Shown here: one piece after another, positions 34,049-42,564 of the stretch
Numbering within the stretch: the stretch's first letter is position 1
How the letters are laid out: each line of letters opens with the position of its first letter
Assembly: GCF_003933745.1 (NCBI RefSeq)
Contig: NZ_RSEB01000005.1
Coordinates: 374,475 to 438,474, forward strand
DNA: 64,000 nucleotides
Source: Glycomyces terrestris
Lineage (GTDB): Bacteria; Actinomycetota; Actinomycetes; Mycobacteriales; Micromonosporaceae
Direction of reading: 5' to 3'
Translations under genes and position numbers: made by a program
The notes under the pieces: model-generated
Databases searched by the model: none
Told to the model about the DNA's origin: nothing
What the model saw: the letters and a program-made list of their open reading frames with translations, nothing else

Positions 34049-34897
34049 CTACCGGTCGACGAAGTCGTCCGGCGGGAGGTCGGGCCCGTTGTAGTCCCCC
34101 GCAGGGCCGGACACGTACGTCTCGCCGTCGGGGTAGGGCCAGGCGTTGCCGGTGCAGCCGGCGAGCTGGTAGGTCTGCTGGGCCATGACCGGCGAGGGCT
34201 CCCCCTCCGCGGGGCACACCTCGTGGCCGTGGCCGAGGCGGTGGCCGACCTCGTGGTTCACCGCGTACTGGCGGTAGGTGTCGAGGGTGCCGTCCCAGTG
34301 CTCGACGCCGGTGATCCAGCGGGCCGAGTTGATGACGACGTTGTCGCCGTTGCGGCACGAGACCGTCGTGTTCTGGGAGCCGCACAGGTACGCGCGCTGC
34401 TCGGGGCTGGCGAGGTAGACGGTGAAGTCCGCGTCGCCGCCGCCGACCTGCTGGAAGCGCCAGGCGCCGCCCGCGGTCCAGGAGCGCGCGTCGGCGAGGG
34501 TCGCGTGCACGAACGCGCCGAACTCGGCCGGGTCGAGCTCGATGCCGTCCTCGACGGCGACGTTGTAGCGCAGGAGGGTCCCGGCGTCGCCGACGATGTC
34601 CGAGCTCGTCGGCTCGGCGTACGTCCAGGTGCCGGTGCCGGAGAAGTAGAGCGGGACGTTCACGGCCGCCGGGGAGGGGGACGCGGAGGTGGTGGGGACG
34701 AGGTCCTCGGGGAGGGCCTCGGCTTCGGTGGTGGCGGCCGGCTCGTCCTCGTCGAAGGCCTGCGGCTGCCCGCCGGTGACGGCGGCGCCGAGCGCGAAGG
34801 AGGCGCCGGTGCCGGCCATGAGGAGGAGGATCGCGAGCAGCACGAGGCGCCGTCGTCTGCGGAGCCTGCGGTTGCGATCCAGCCGTCCCTCAGTCAC
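34049..34897 (-). CDS. DUF3152 protein, predicted exported metzincin-like metalloprotease
   Basis: A 282 aa protein with a basic N-terminus, one membrane helix (residues 18-40) and an acidic/Pro-Ser linker; the rest is extracellular. The core carries HEVGHRLGHGH (H215, E216, H219, H225), an exact HExxHxxGxxH zinc signature, followed by a Met-turn candidate SPVMAQQ (M238). Four Cys may form disulfides. Rv3207c is the mycobacterial counterpart. GTG start with TAGACT 7 nt upstream: leaderless type. Confidence 0.85.
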   Translation of the reverse strand: MTEGRLDRNRRLRRRRRLVLLAILLLMAGTGASFALGAAVTGGQPQAFDEDEPAATTEAEALPEDLVPTTSASPSPAAVNVPLYFSGTGTWTYAEPTSSDIVGDAGTLLRYNVAVEDGIELDPAEFGAFVHATLADARSWTAGGAWRFQQVGGGDADFTVYLASPEQRAYLCGSQNTTVSCRNGDNVVINSARWITGVEHWDGTLDTYRQYAVNHEVGHRLGHGHEVCPAEGEPSPVMAQQTYQLAGCTGNAWPYPDGETYVSGPAGDYNGPDLPPDDFVDR

Positions 34898-34956
34898 ACC
34901 GGCGAGTCTAAGTCCTGGAGCGCCCCGAGAGGCCCAGCCCCGGCGGATCTGTGAGT

Positions 34957-35946
34957 TCACAATGCGGACATCGCGTCCCTCGCGTCGTCGGGCTCCTCTT
35001 CCCTCACCTCGTCGAGCATCGCGGCCATCGCGCGGGCGACGGCCTGCGGGCGCTCCATCATCGCCACGTGCCCGGTGCGGTCGAGGATGAGCAGCCGCGA
35101 GTCGGGGATCGCGAGCGCGGTGGGCGGGGCCTGGCGGACGTCGATGACGCGGTCCTGCTTGCCCCAGATGACGAGTGCCGGGCAGGCGATGTCGCGGGCG
35201 AGGCGCCACAGCGAGTGCGTGCCGGGGATGAGGGCCTGCATGAACGAGGCCATGAGGCCCCGGTAGGTCTGGAAGTAGGCGCGGTTGTTCCACGGCACGG
35301 CGAGGCGGTGGCGGGCCTCGGCGATCGCCTCGCGGCGGCGCTGCGGGTGGATCGAGTCGGGGTCGGCCCAGGTGCCGCGGATGATGTCGTCGACGACCTG
35401 CTGCGGGGTGCGCCCGCGCATGGCGCGGTCGGCGAGCCAGGCGATGTTCGGGACGGCGAGCATCGGCAGGTAGCGGGACTGGTGGGAGCGCCGCGGGTTG
35501 CCGAAGGGCATCGCGGGCGAGACGAGCGTGAGCGTGCGGACCAGGTTGGGGCGGGTCGCGGCGAGATAGACGGCGACGGCGCCGCCGAGCGAGTGGCCGG
35601 CGAGGTGGACGGCGCCGCGGCCGGACTCGATGATCCAGGCGGCGACGTCCTGCGCCAGGAGCGGGATGGTGACGCGCGGGGCCGGCGCGGAGTGGCCGAA
35701 GCCGGGGAGGTCGAGGGCGTCGACCTCGAGCCGGTCGGAGAGCGCGTCGGCGAGGTCGGTCCAGTTCTGGGCGGAGCCGCCGAGGCCGTGGACGAACACG
35801 GCGGGCTCGGCGCCGGGCGCGGTGGCGGGGGTGTGGCGGATGAAGAGGCGGCGGCGGCTGACCTGGTGTTCGATGCCGGGCCAGGGCGGGTGCGGGCGCC
35901 GAGGGGTGCGGACCTCCTCGGCGCCTGCAAGCCGCGCCCGTTTCAT
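34957..35946 (-). CDS. Alpha/beta hydrolase
   Basis: A 329 aa hydrolase. The oxyanion segment is FVHGLGGSAQNW, the nucleophile elbow GHSLGG carries the Ser (about residue 117), the acid is likely Asp in KQDRVIDV, and the His is in DRTGHVAMMERP. No export signal. Substrate unknown (ester, lipid or ring-cleavage product). CACACT lies 7 nt before the ATG. It sits 5 nt after the Pro-rich gene stop and is probably read from the same transcript as well. Confidence 0.85.
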   Translation of the reverse strand: MKRARLAGAEEVRTPRRPHPPWPGIEHQVSRRRLFIRHTPATAPGAEPAVFVHGLGGSAQNWTDLADALSDRLEVDALDLPGFGHSAPAPRVTIPLLAQDVAAWIIESGRGAVHLAGHSLGGAVAVYLAATRPNLVRTLTLVSPAMPFGNPRRSHQSRYLPMLAVPNIAWLADRAMRGRTPQQVVDDIIRGTWADPDSIHPQRRREAIAEARHRLAVPWNNRAYFQTYRGLMASFMQALIPGTHSLWRLARDIACPALVIWGKQDRVIDVRQAPPTALAIPDSRLLILDRTGHVAMMERPQAVARAMAAMLDEVREEEPDDARDAMSAL

Positions 35947-35951
35947 GGAAG

Positions 35952-37751
35952 CTAGTGTGCCACTTCGGCTGCGAGCGCGCCCAAAGTAGCCGAAACCACC
36001 GCGCGGGCGCGCTCGGCGGTGACGACCGCGGCCCCGGAGAGGCGGCGCACGGAGCGGCCGTCGAGCCACAGGATGACGACGACGGCGGTCTTGACCGGCC
36101 CGGTGGGGACGATCGAGGCGTGCTCGACCTCGACGCGGACGTCGCCGGTGCCCAGGCGCGGACGCAGGGCCTCCACTGTGGCCGCCGCGGCGGCGTGCTG
36201 GATGTGCCAGTCGATCGGCGGGACGGCGACCTTGCCGGTGGACTCGGTGTCGCCGAGGGCGAGCGTGACGCTCACTTCGGCTTCGAGGCCGGCGGACTCG
36301 ATCTCGACGCGGCGCAGCTCGACCGGGCCGACCGAGGCGACCTCGACGTCGGTGGAGGCGGACTCGACGTGGCCGCGGACCTCGGGCTCCTCGGAGGACT
36401 GCGGGCCGGGCTCGACGGCGCGCTGCTCGTTGACGACGGCGGAGACCACGGCGTGGACCTCGTCCGGGTCGACGCCCTCCTCGAGTTCGAGCCGCAGGCT
36501 GGAGGCGCCGTCGGGGGCGGTCACGTGGAACGCGTCGCGGACGCCGGGGACCTGGCGGACGGCGTCGACGAGGCGGGCGGACTCGGTGTCGGGCGCGCCG
36601 GCGCCGACCGGGTTCACGGCTCCTGGCATGGGTTTCGGGTTCTCTACGGTCGTGGGCGGCGTGGGCTCGGCGATCGGCGGGCGGTTCGCCGGGATGGCGC
36701 GCAGCGGGGCCTGCTCGGTGACCGGCGGGCTGGGGACCGCCGCGGGCGAGACCTCGGTGAGGGGCGGCGGCTGGACGATCGGGAACTGGTCGGTCTGCTG
36801 CTCGACGACCGGCGCGGGCGGCGGCGGGGTCGCGGGCGCGGGGGGCGCGCTCGGGACGGGCGGCTGCTGGGCCTCGGCGGGCTGCGGCGGCGCCGCGGGG
36901 GGCTCGGCCGCTTCGGGCGCCTGCGGCTCGGGCGGGGCCGCGGGCGCGCTCGGCGCGGGGAGCGGCGGCGCGCTCGGAGCGGCGGCGGCCTGCGGGACCT
37001 CGATCGGCCCGGTGGGCTGCGGCGGCTGGGCCGGAGCGCTGAAGTGCTGCGGCGCTTGGGGTTCGGGTGCCGGGGGTTGGACGAACTCCTGGTTGGGGCC
37101 GGGCGGGGCCGCGGGCGGCTGCGGGGGCGCGTAGTCGCCGGGCAGCGGCGGGGCGCTGTAGCCGGGGTGCTGCTGCGGGACGCCGAAGTCCTGGGCGGGG
37201 GCGCTGTAGAACTGCTGGGCCGGCGGTCCGGGCGGCGAGACGGCGGGGGCGGGCGGCTGCGGCGGGGCGGCGTGGTGCGGGGGCGGCGCGTACTCCTGGT
37301 TCGGCGGGGCCGGCTCCGGCGCGGGCGGGGCGCTGGTCGGCTGCGGGGCGTACGACTGGTTGGGCGGGGCGCTGAACTGCTGGTTCGCGGGCGGTGCGAA
37401 CGGGTTCACGGGCGCCTGCTCGCCCGGGTGCTGGGGCGCGGCCGGGATCGGCTCGAACTGCTCGCCGGGCGAGGGGCGGCGGGTCGCGGGGACCATCGGG
37501 CCGGTCTCGGTCATCTCGACCGGCACGTTCGGGACCTGTCCGGTGGGGTCCTCGCTGTAGCGGTGGCGCCGTCCCCGGTCCGGGTCGAACCGGTACTGCT
37601 CGGGCGCCTGACCCATCCCCTGGCGGGCCGCGTCGGCGGTCTCGGCTCCCTCGTCGGCGGGCGGGCCCCAGGACCTGCCGATCCGCCTGCGGGCTGCCCG
37701 TTCCTCCCCGCTCGGACGCTGCTCATCCGGTCGGTTCTGGTCATACACCAC
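35952..37751 (-). CDS. Large Pro/Ala-rich protein with conserved C-terminal domains
   Basis: A 599 aa protein. Residues about 75-385 are low-complexity Pro/Ala/Gln repeats (PPNQ, SAPP, PAPP blocks). The C-terminal 210 residues are ordered and contain SARLVDAVRQVPGVRDAFHV, a ferredoxin-like pattern. They also contain an alpha/beta domain ending VAVPPIDWHIQHAAAAATVEAL ... VVVILWLDGRSVRRLSGAAVV. GTG start with AAGGAG 7 nt upstream. No signal peptide. I do not recognise a named family. Confidence 0.7.
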   Translation of the reverse strand: MVYDQNRPDEQRPSGEERAARRRIGRSWGPPADEGAETADAARQGMGQAPEQYRFDPDRGRRHRYSEDPTGQVPNVPVEMTETGPMVPATRRPSPGEQFEPIPAAPQHPGEQAPVNPFAPPANQQFSAPPNQSYAPQPTSAPPAPEPAPPNQEYAPPPHHAAPPQPPAPAVSPPGPPAQQFYSAPAQDFGVPQQHPGYSAPPLPGDYAPPQPPAAPPGPNQEFVQPPAPEPQAPQHFSAPAQPPQPTGPIEVPQAAAAPSAPPLPAPSAPAAPPEPQAPEAAEPPAAPPQPAEAQQPPVPSAPPAPATPPPPAPVVEQQTDQFPIVQPPPLTEVSPAAVPSPPVTEQAPLRAIPANRPPIAEPTPPTTVENPKPMPGAVNPVGAGAPDTESARLVDAVRQVPGVRDAFHVTAPDGASSLRLELEEGVDPDEVHAVVSAVVNEQRAVEPGPQSSEEPEVRGHVESASTDVEVASVGPVELRRVEIESAGLEAEVSVTLALGDTESTGKVAVPPIDWHIQHAAAAATVEALRPRLGTGDVRVEVEHASIVPTGPVKTAVVVILWLDGRSVRRLSGAAVVTAERARAVVSATLGALAAEVAH

Positions 37752-37928
37752 TAGACAACTCCTTCATATTCCCGCCCTCAAGGTACCGTGGCGCGCCCAG
37801 TGACTCGAACCCGCGTTTGTCGCCCCCGTACGCTGGGAGACTGTATTTAAGGTTTCCGTAAACTTCGTTCGGGTCGCAAGTGCAGGCGGCTGACGGATGG
37901 GCGACATGAGCCGAAGAGAGGTACCGGG

Positions 37929-38546
37929 GTGAACAGCGCTGGTGAGGGCCGGGTCCGACTCCCCAGGAGCGAGCGCCGCGCGCAGCTGCTGCGGGCCGCT
38001 CAGGACGTCTTCGTCTCCAAGGGGTACCACAGCACTTCGATGGACGACATCGCCGAGAACGCCGGGGTCTCGAAACCGGTGCTCTACCAGCACTTCACGT
38101 CGAAGCTGGAGCTGTACCTGGCGCTGCTGGACGGCCGGGCGGCCGAGCTGGTTGGGCAGGTGCGCGACGCCTTGCAGTCCACTGAGGACAACAAGGAACG
38201 GGTGAACCGCGCGATGCGGGCGTACTTCGAGTTCGTCGACGCGCAGGGCGAGGCGTTCCGCCTGGTGTTCGAGTCCGACCAGCGCAACGACCCCGAGGTG
38301 GCCGAGCGGGTGCTGAAGATGGAGGCCGAGTGCGTCGCGGCCATGGCCGACACGATCATGGCCGACACCCATGTGGACAAGGCGCGGGCCGAGCTGCTGG
38401 CGACGGGCCTCCTCGGGACCGCCGAGGTCTCGGCGCGCAAGTGGATCGCCTCGGGCCGCGCCATCCCGAAGGACGAGGCGGTGCAGCTCATGAGCACCCT
38501 CGCCTGGCGCGGGATTTCGCATTTCCCGCGAGAAGGCGAAGCCTGA
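37929..38546 (+). CDS. TetR family regulator (Rv3208-like)
   Basis: A 205 aa TetR protein. The helix-turn-helix RRAQLLRAAQDVFVSKGY ... SMDDIAENAGVSKPVLYQHFTSK covers residues 16-58, and the ligand domain contains FEFVDAQGEAFRLVFESD. Its placement beside DUF3107, DUF3152 and moeZ matches Rv3208. GTG start with GAGAGG upstream. The last codons and stop are the first unit of a 41 bp tandem repeat. Confidence 0.9.
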   Translation: MNSAGEGRVRLPRSERRAQLLRAAQDVFVSKGYHSTSMDDIAENAGVSKPVLYQHFTSKLELYLALLDGRAAELVGQVRDALQSTEDNKERVNRAMRAYFEFVDAQGEAFRLVFESDQRNDPEVAERVLKMEAECVAAMADTIMADTHVDKARAELLATGLLGTAEVSARKWIASGRAIPKDEAVQLMSTLAWRGISHFPREGEA

Positions 38547-38634
38547 GCGGGAACAGGAGGCGCGGCCCGCGAGAAGGCGAAGCCTGAGCGGGAACAGAGG
38601 GCGCGGCCCGCGAGAAGGCGAAGCCTGAGCGGGG
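38525..38634. repeat. 41 bp tandem repeat, 2.7 copies, starting inside the tetR stop region
   Basis: Units begin at 38525, 38566 and 38607 with an exact 41 bp period. The shared core runs through GAGAAGGCGAAGCCTGAGCG, so the tetR stop codon (TGA in GCCTGAGC) is copied in every unit. Confidence 0.9.
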
Positions 38635-38764
38635 AGCCACCTCGCAGGTGCATTCTCGGGGCGGCGTTCGCTCTCGGCGCAGCGCTCCGTGCAGTGGAGC
38701 GGGGGTCGCCGCGAGTAGTCTTGCATCGGACTGAAGGTCAGAGTATTTCGATTGAGGAGGGCCC

Positions 38765-38992
38765 GTGGAGGTCAAGATCGGTGTCCAGTACGCCCCACGC
38801 GAACTGGTGTTGGAGAGCAAGCTGTCGCCGAAGGACCTGTCCGACACGATCGAGCAGGCCGTCGAGGGCGGCGGGGTCCTGCGCCTCGAGGACGACAAGG
38901 GCCGCCAGGTGATCGTCCCGGTCGAGAAGATCGCCTACGTCGAGATCGCCGCGACCAATGTGCGGTCGGTCGGCTTCACGGTCGACGCCTGA
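38765..38992 (+). CDS. DUF3107 family protein (TB9.4-like)
   Basis: A 75 aa cytoplasmic protein: MEVKIGVQYAPRELVLES, then LRLEDDKGRQVIVPVEKI and the end GFTVDA. Conserved throughout actinobacteria beside the TetR gene; function unknown. GTG start with GAGGAG. The last five codons and the stop belong to the first unit of a 52-53 bp tandem array. Confidence 0.88.
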   Translation: MEVKIGVQYAPRELVLESKLSPKDLSDTIEQAVEGGGVLRLEDDKGRQVIVPVEKIAYVEIAATNVRSVGFTVDA

Positions 38993-39150
38993 GCTTGCGA
39001 AGGCTTCGCGCCGTGAACGAAAAGCGCAGCACGGTCGACGCCTGAGCTTGCGAAGGCTCGGGCCGTGAACTAGAAGCGCAGCACGGTCGACGCCTGAGCT
39101 TGCGAGGGCTTCGCGCCGTGAACAAAGAGCGCAGCGCGGTCGACGCGTAG
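38978..39150. repeat. 52-53 bp tandem repeat, three copies plus a fragment, starting inside the DUF3107 stop region
   Basis: Units start at 38978, 39031, 39083 and 39136. Each of the three full units begins ACGGTCGACGCCTGAGC, which in the first copy encodes the C-terminal TVDA and stop; copies differ at only a few bases. Confidence 0.9.
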
Positions 39151-39177
39151 TTCGGAAGGCCGAACAGGCAGACTTCG

Positions 39178-39205
39178 AGGGCCCGGGGCTTCGGCTCCGG
39201 GCCCT
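39178..39205. terminator. Terminator with TTCG tetraloop after lpqB
   Basis: A 12 bp stem with one G.T wobble closes a C(TTCG)G tetraloop. It separates the DUF3107 repeat array and the lpqB end. A smaller GTTCGG-AAGG-CCGAAC hairpin precedes it at 39150-39165. Confidence 0.8.
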
Positions 39206-39209
39206 TCGG

Positions 39210-40940
39210 CTACTGGACGACCGTGAACGGGGCGCTGCCGCCCACCGCCGCGTTGCCGTTGCGCACGCCCGTGGGGCCGCTGGCGGTGTGGATCCGGTAC
39301 AGCGTCTGGTTCGCCACGGCCAGGACCGGGTCGCCGCGGTTGAGGATCGACTCGACCGGGTCGGCCGGATTCGCGGCGATCTCGGAGAACACCAGGCCCG
39401 AGGTGTCCGGCTGCGCCGTGGTGCGCGAGTTGTCGATCGCGATGGTGAACAGCGTGTCGTTGCCGCGCTGCCCGGCCACCCACAGGTAGTTCTCGGAGCT
39501 CCAGGCCACGTCGGTGACCGCTTCGACGTCGCCGCCGATGCGGCGCGGCTCGCCCGCCTGGAGGTTCTTGTCGGCGTCGACCTTGAGCGGCGCGACCCAG
39601 GCGTGGCCGTCCTCGACGTACGCGAGGCGCCGCCCGTCGGCCGAGAGCGACATCGCGGTGACGTGCTCCCCCACCGTGAGCCCCTGGACCGCGGTGCGCG
39701 TGTTCGGGTCGACGACGGTGGGCACGCCGTCGGAGACGACGATGACCGCCGCGTCCGGATGCCACTGCGGATCGGTGAGCTCGCTCCCGAGGCCCTCGAC
39801 CGCGCCGAGCGACTCGCCGGTCGGACCGGTCTGGAGCACGACGCCGGAGCCGCCCGCGACGACCGCCGCGATCTGGCCGGCCGGACCGACCGCGACCTCC
39901 TGGAGCCCGGGCGCGGTGAAGCCGACCCAGGGGTGCTCGGCGGAGGCCGAGGACACCTCGTCGCCCGAGTACTCCCACACCGTCTGCTCGAAGATGAAGT
40001 ACGCCGTCTGGGGCAGGTTCTCGGGGATCGCGTTCCAGCCGCGCCAGTCCTCGAGGCTGCCCTCGGCGACGGTGTTCCCGTCGGCGATGAGCGCGAAGTC
40101 CTCGGTGAGGCCGAGGCTCCACGCGACCTGCGCGGCCATGGCCTCCTCGGCGGCCCGGTCGTCCACCGGCTCGCCGAGGGCGAGGTCGATCTCGATGGCG
40201 CCGTCCCGCGAGGAGATGCTGCCGGTCGTGCGGTTCGGGATCGCGCTCCGCGCCGACAGGCTCGCGAACTCCGTGGGCCCGCTCAGGAGCCAGTCGAGCT
40301 GGAGCTGGCGGCGCCGCTCGGCCTCGAGGTCGCCGTAGACCCAGCGCAGGTCCGGGACGAGGAGCTCGGCCTGCTCGGCCTGGAAGTACAGCGGCGACTC
40401 GGTGTAGGCGTCGAGGAAGTACTGGTAGTCGAGGGAGACCTGGGACGGCTGGCTCTGGATCTCCCACGTGTCCTGGAGGCCGCCGTCGCGGCGGAGCATG
40501 AACGTCTCCTCATACGGGATCGGCGCGCGCATCCGCACCGAGCCGCCCTCCTCGTAGGCGCCGATGATCGTGCCGGTGACCGTGACGGTCGCCGACTCGA
40601 TCGGGTTGCCGCCGCCCTCGATCGCGATGGTCACGCCGTCGATCAGGCTGATGCCGGAGCTCGCCTCGGAGAACTCCTCGTTCCGCGAGGCGGTGAACAG
40701 GTTCAGGCGGTCGTCGCGGCCGTCCGGGTCGCCGGCGGCGGCCTTGAGGAAGTTCCGGACCGTCTCGCCCGCGTCGGTGGTCGGCTCGAACGTCTCGGGG
40801 CTGATGCCCGAGGACTCGCCGAAGTCGGTCGGCGCGTCGTCGATGACCTCCGGGTCCCTCCCGGTGGGGATGCCGCAGGCCGCGGCGGCCCAGGCGGTGC
40901 CGATCGCGAGCGCGGCGGCGAGGCTAGTCCTGCGTCGCAC
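39210..40940 (-). CDS. lpqB: Lipoprotein LpqB, MtrAB accessory
   Basis: A 576 aa lipoprotein on the outer face of the membrane. The signal peptide ends in a lipobox-like AAAC (Cys22). A middle GerMN-like domain (ILSRSAI-type RSAIPNRTTGSISSRDGAIEIDL) is followed by a beta-propeller-like half with WHPDAAVIVVSDG and MSLSADGRRLAYV repeats. In mycobacteria LpqB binds MtrB and tunes its signalling (established knowledge). GTG start overlaps mtrB by 17 nt, with GGAGG 6 nt before it. Confidence 0.93.
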   Translation of the reverse strand: MRRRTSLAAALAIGTAWAAAACGIPTGRDPEVIDDAPTDFGESSGISPETFEPTTDAGETVRNFLKAAAGDPDGRDDRLNLFTASRNEEFSEASSGISLIDGVTIAIEGGGNPIESATVTVTGTIIGAYEEGGSVRMRAPIPYEETFMLRRDGGLQDTWEIQSQPSQVSLDYQYFLDAYTESPLYFQAEQAELLVPDLRWVYGDLEAERRRQLQLDWLLSGPTEFASLSARSAIPNRTTGSISSRDGAIEIDLALGEPVDDRAAEEAMAAQVAWSLGLTEDFALIADGNTVAEGSLEDWRGWNAIPENLPQTAYFIFEQTVWEYSGDEVSSASAEHPWVGFTAPGLQEVAVGPAGQIAAVVAGGSGVVLQTGPTGESLGAVEGLGSELTDPQWHPDAAVIVVSDGVPTVVDPNTRTAVQGLTVGEHVTAMSLSADGRRLAYVEDGHAWVAPLKVDADKNLQAGEPRRIGGDVEAVTDVAWSSENYLWVAGQRGNDTLFTIAIDNSRTTAQPDTSGLVFSEIAANPADPVESILNRGDPVLAVANQTLYRIHTASGPTGVRNGNAAVGGSAPFTVVQ

Positions 40941-42564
40941 GGGTGGCCTCCTTTCCGGCGCTCCGCGGGCCGTCGAGGCGCAGCGGGATCGGCGAGGTGA
41001 TGACGCGGTTGCCGGCCTGGAGCGGCAGCGTGAGCACGAACAGCGTGCCCTTGCCGCGCTCGCCGACGGCCTGGAGCGTCCCGGAGTGGAGCTTGGCGTC
41101 CTCCAGGCTGATCGCGAGGCCGAGGCCGGTGCCGCCGGTCTTGCGGTTGCGGGACGGGTCGGCGCGCCAGAAGCGGTCGAAGACGCGGTCGGCGTGGCCG
41201 GGCTTGAGGCCCACGCCGTGGTCGCGGACCGCGACCGCGACGGCCGTGTCCGACTCGGCGACCGTGACGCGGACCGGGCGGCCCTCGGCGTGCTCGATCG
41301 CGTTCGAGACGAGGTTGCGCAGGATGCGCTGGACGCGGCGCGGGTCGACCTCGGCGATGACGCGCCGCGCGGGCCGGTCCACGGTCACCTCGACGCCGCA
41401 CTCGGACGCGAGGTGCGAGAGGCCCTCGACGACGTCGTCGGCGATGCGGCCGACGTCCACGGCGTCGACCTCGAGGGACGCGAACCCGGAGTCGAAGCGG
41501 GAGATCTCCAGCAGCTCCTGGAGCAGGTCCTCGAAGCGGTCGATCTCGTGCTGGAGGAGCTCGGTGGAGCGCTTGGTGACCGGGTCGAAGTCGTCGCGGT
41601 TGTCGTAGAGGAGGTCGGCGGCCATCCGGATCGTCGCGAGCGGGGTGCGCAGCTCGTGCGAGACGTCGGAGGTGAAGCGGCGCTGCATCATCGACATCTC
41701 CTCCAGGCGCCGGATCTGGTTCTGGAGGTTCTCGGCCATGAGGTTGAACGAGCCGGCGAGGCGGGCGAGGTCGTCGGAGCCGCGGACCTCCATGCGCTCG
41801 TGGAGGAGCCCGGCGGCGAGCCGCTGGGAGGTGCGGGCGGCCTCGCGCACCGGCGTGACGACCAGGCGCGTGACGAGCGCGGCGATCACGCCGAGGAGGA
41901 GGACGAGCGCGACCCCGGCGAGCGCGAGGTTCGTGCGCAGGAGGCTGATCGCGTCCTGCTGCGACTCCAGCGGGTAGAACGCGTACAGCTCGAAGTCCAG
42001 GCTCAGGTCGATGTACGAGCCGACGACGAGGTACGGCATGGAGCCCTCCTCGTCGACGGTGAAGTTCCCGTACTGGGCCGCGGTGTTGCGGTCGGCGACG
42101 TCCTCCTGGAGCGCCTCCGAGGGCTCGACCTGGGCCGACGCGGGGTGCGAGCGGGCGACCACCCCGTCGGCGGTGCGGAGCATGATGACCGGCGCGTAGA
42201 CGGGGTCCTCGGCGAGCTCGTTGACGATCTTCTGCATGGTCGTGGCGAGCGCGGTGTCGGAGGAGGCGGTGTAGGTGCCGAGCTGCTCGGCGGCGCGCTC
42301 GACGGCGTTCAGGGTCTCCTCGACCGCGGTGTCCTTGCGCTCGGCGAGGAGCCCGGAGGTGACCGAGCCGGCCACGACGAAGCTGAAGATGAGGACGAGG
42401 ACCGTGGAGGCGATGAGGGTCGAGGAGACGACCCGCAGCTGGAGGGAGGCGCGGAAGCGGTCGATCAGGGGCCGCGCGGCCCGGCCGGCCCAGCGGACGG
42501 TCTGCCGCCAGACCCGTCGGACCCACACCGGGCGCTCGCGCGCCCGGTCCCCCGCCGCGGCCAT
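40924..42564 (-). CDS. mtrB: Sensor histidine kinase MtrB
   Basis: A 546 aa membrane kinase. Two helices (residues 46-66 and 213-235) flank an extracellular sensor of about 145 residues. A HAMP linker follows, then the H-box FTSDVSHELRTPL with phospho-acceptor H303, the N-box RILRNLVSNAIEHAE, and DHGVGL and GGTGLGLAIS for ATP. It phosphorylates MtrA to control cell-wall turnover and division in actinobacteria. The start directly follows the mtrA stop. Confidence 0.95.
   Translation of the reverse strand: MAAAGDRARERPVWVRRVWRQTVRWAGRAARPLIDRFRASLQLRVVSSTLIASTVLVLIFSFVVAGSVTSGLLAERKDTAVEETLNAVERAAEQLGTYTASSDTALATTMQKIVNELAEDPVYAPVIMLRTADGVVARSHPASAQVEPSEALQEDVADRNTAAQYGNFTVDEEGSMPYLVVGSYIDLSLDFELYAFYPLESQQDAISLLRTNLALAGVALVLLLGVIAALVTRLVVTPVREAARTSQRLAAGLLHERMEVRGSDDLARLAGSFNLMAENLQNQIRRLEEMSMMQRRFTSDVSHELRTPLATIRMAADLLYDNRDDFDPVTKRSTELLQHEIDRFEDLLQELLEISRFDSGFASLEVDAVDVGRIADDVVEGLSHLASECGVEVTVDRPARRVIAEVDPRRVQRILRNLVSNAIEHAEGRPVRVTVAESDTAVAVAVRDHGVGLKPGHADRVFDRFWRADPSRNRKTGGTGLGLAISLEDAKLHSGTLQAVGERGKGTLFVLTLPLQAGNRVITSPIPLRLDGPRSAGKEATRATQD

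Noticed and set aside
38525-39150. CRISPR array
   Set aside because: The repeats are direct tandem units with no variable spacers, two different periods, and no cas genes nearby.
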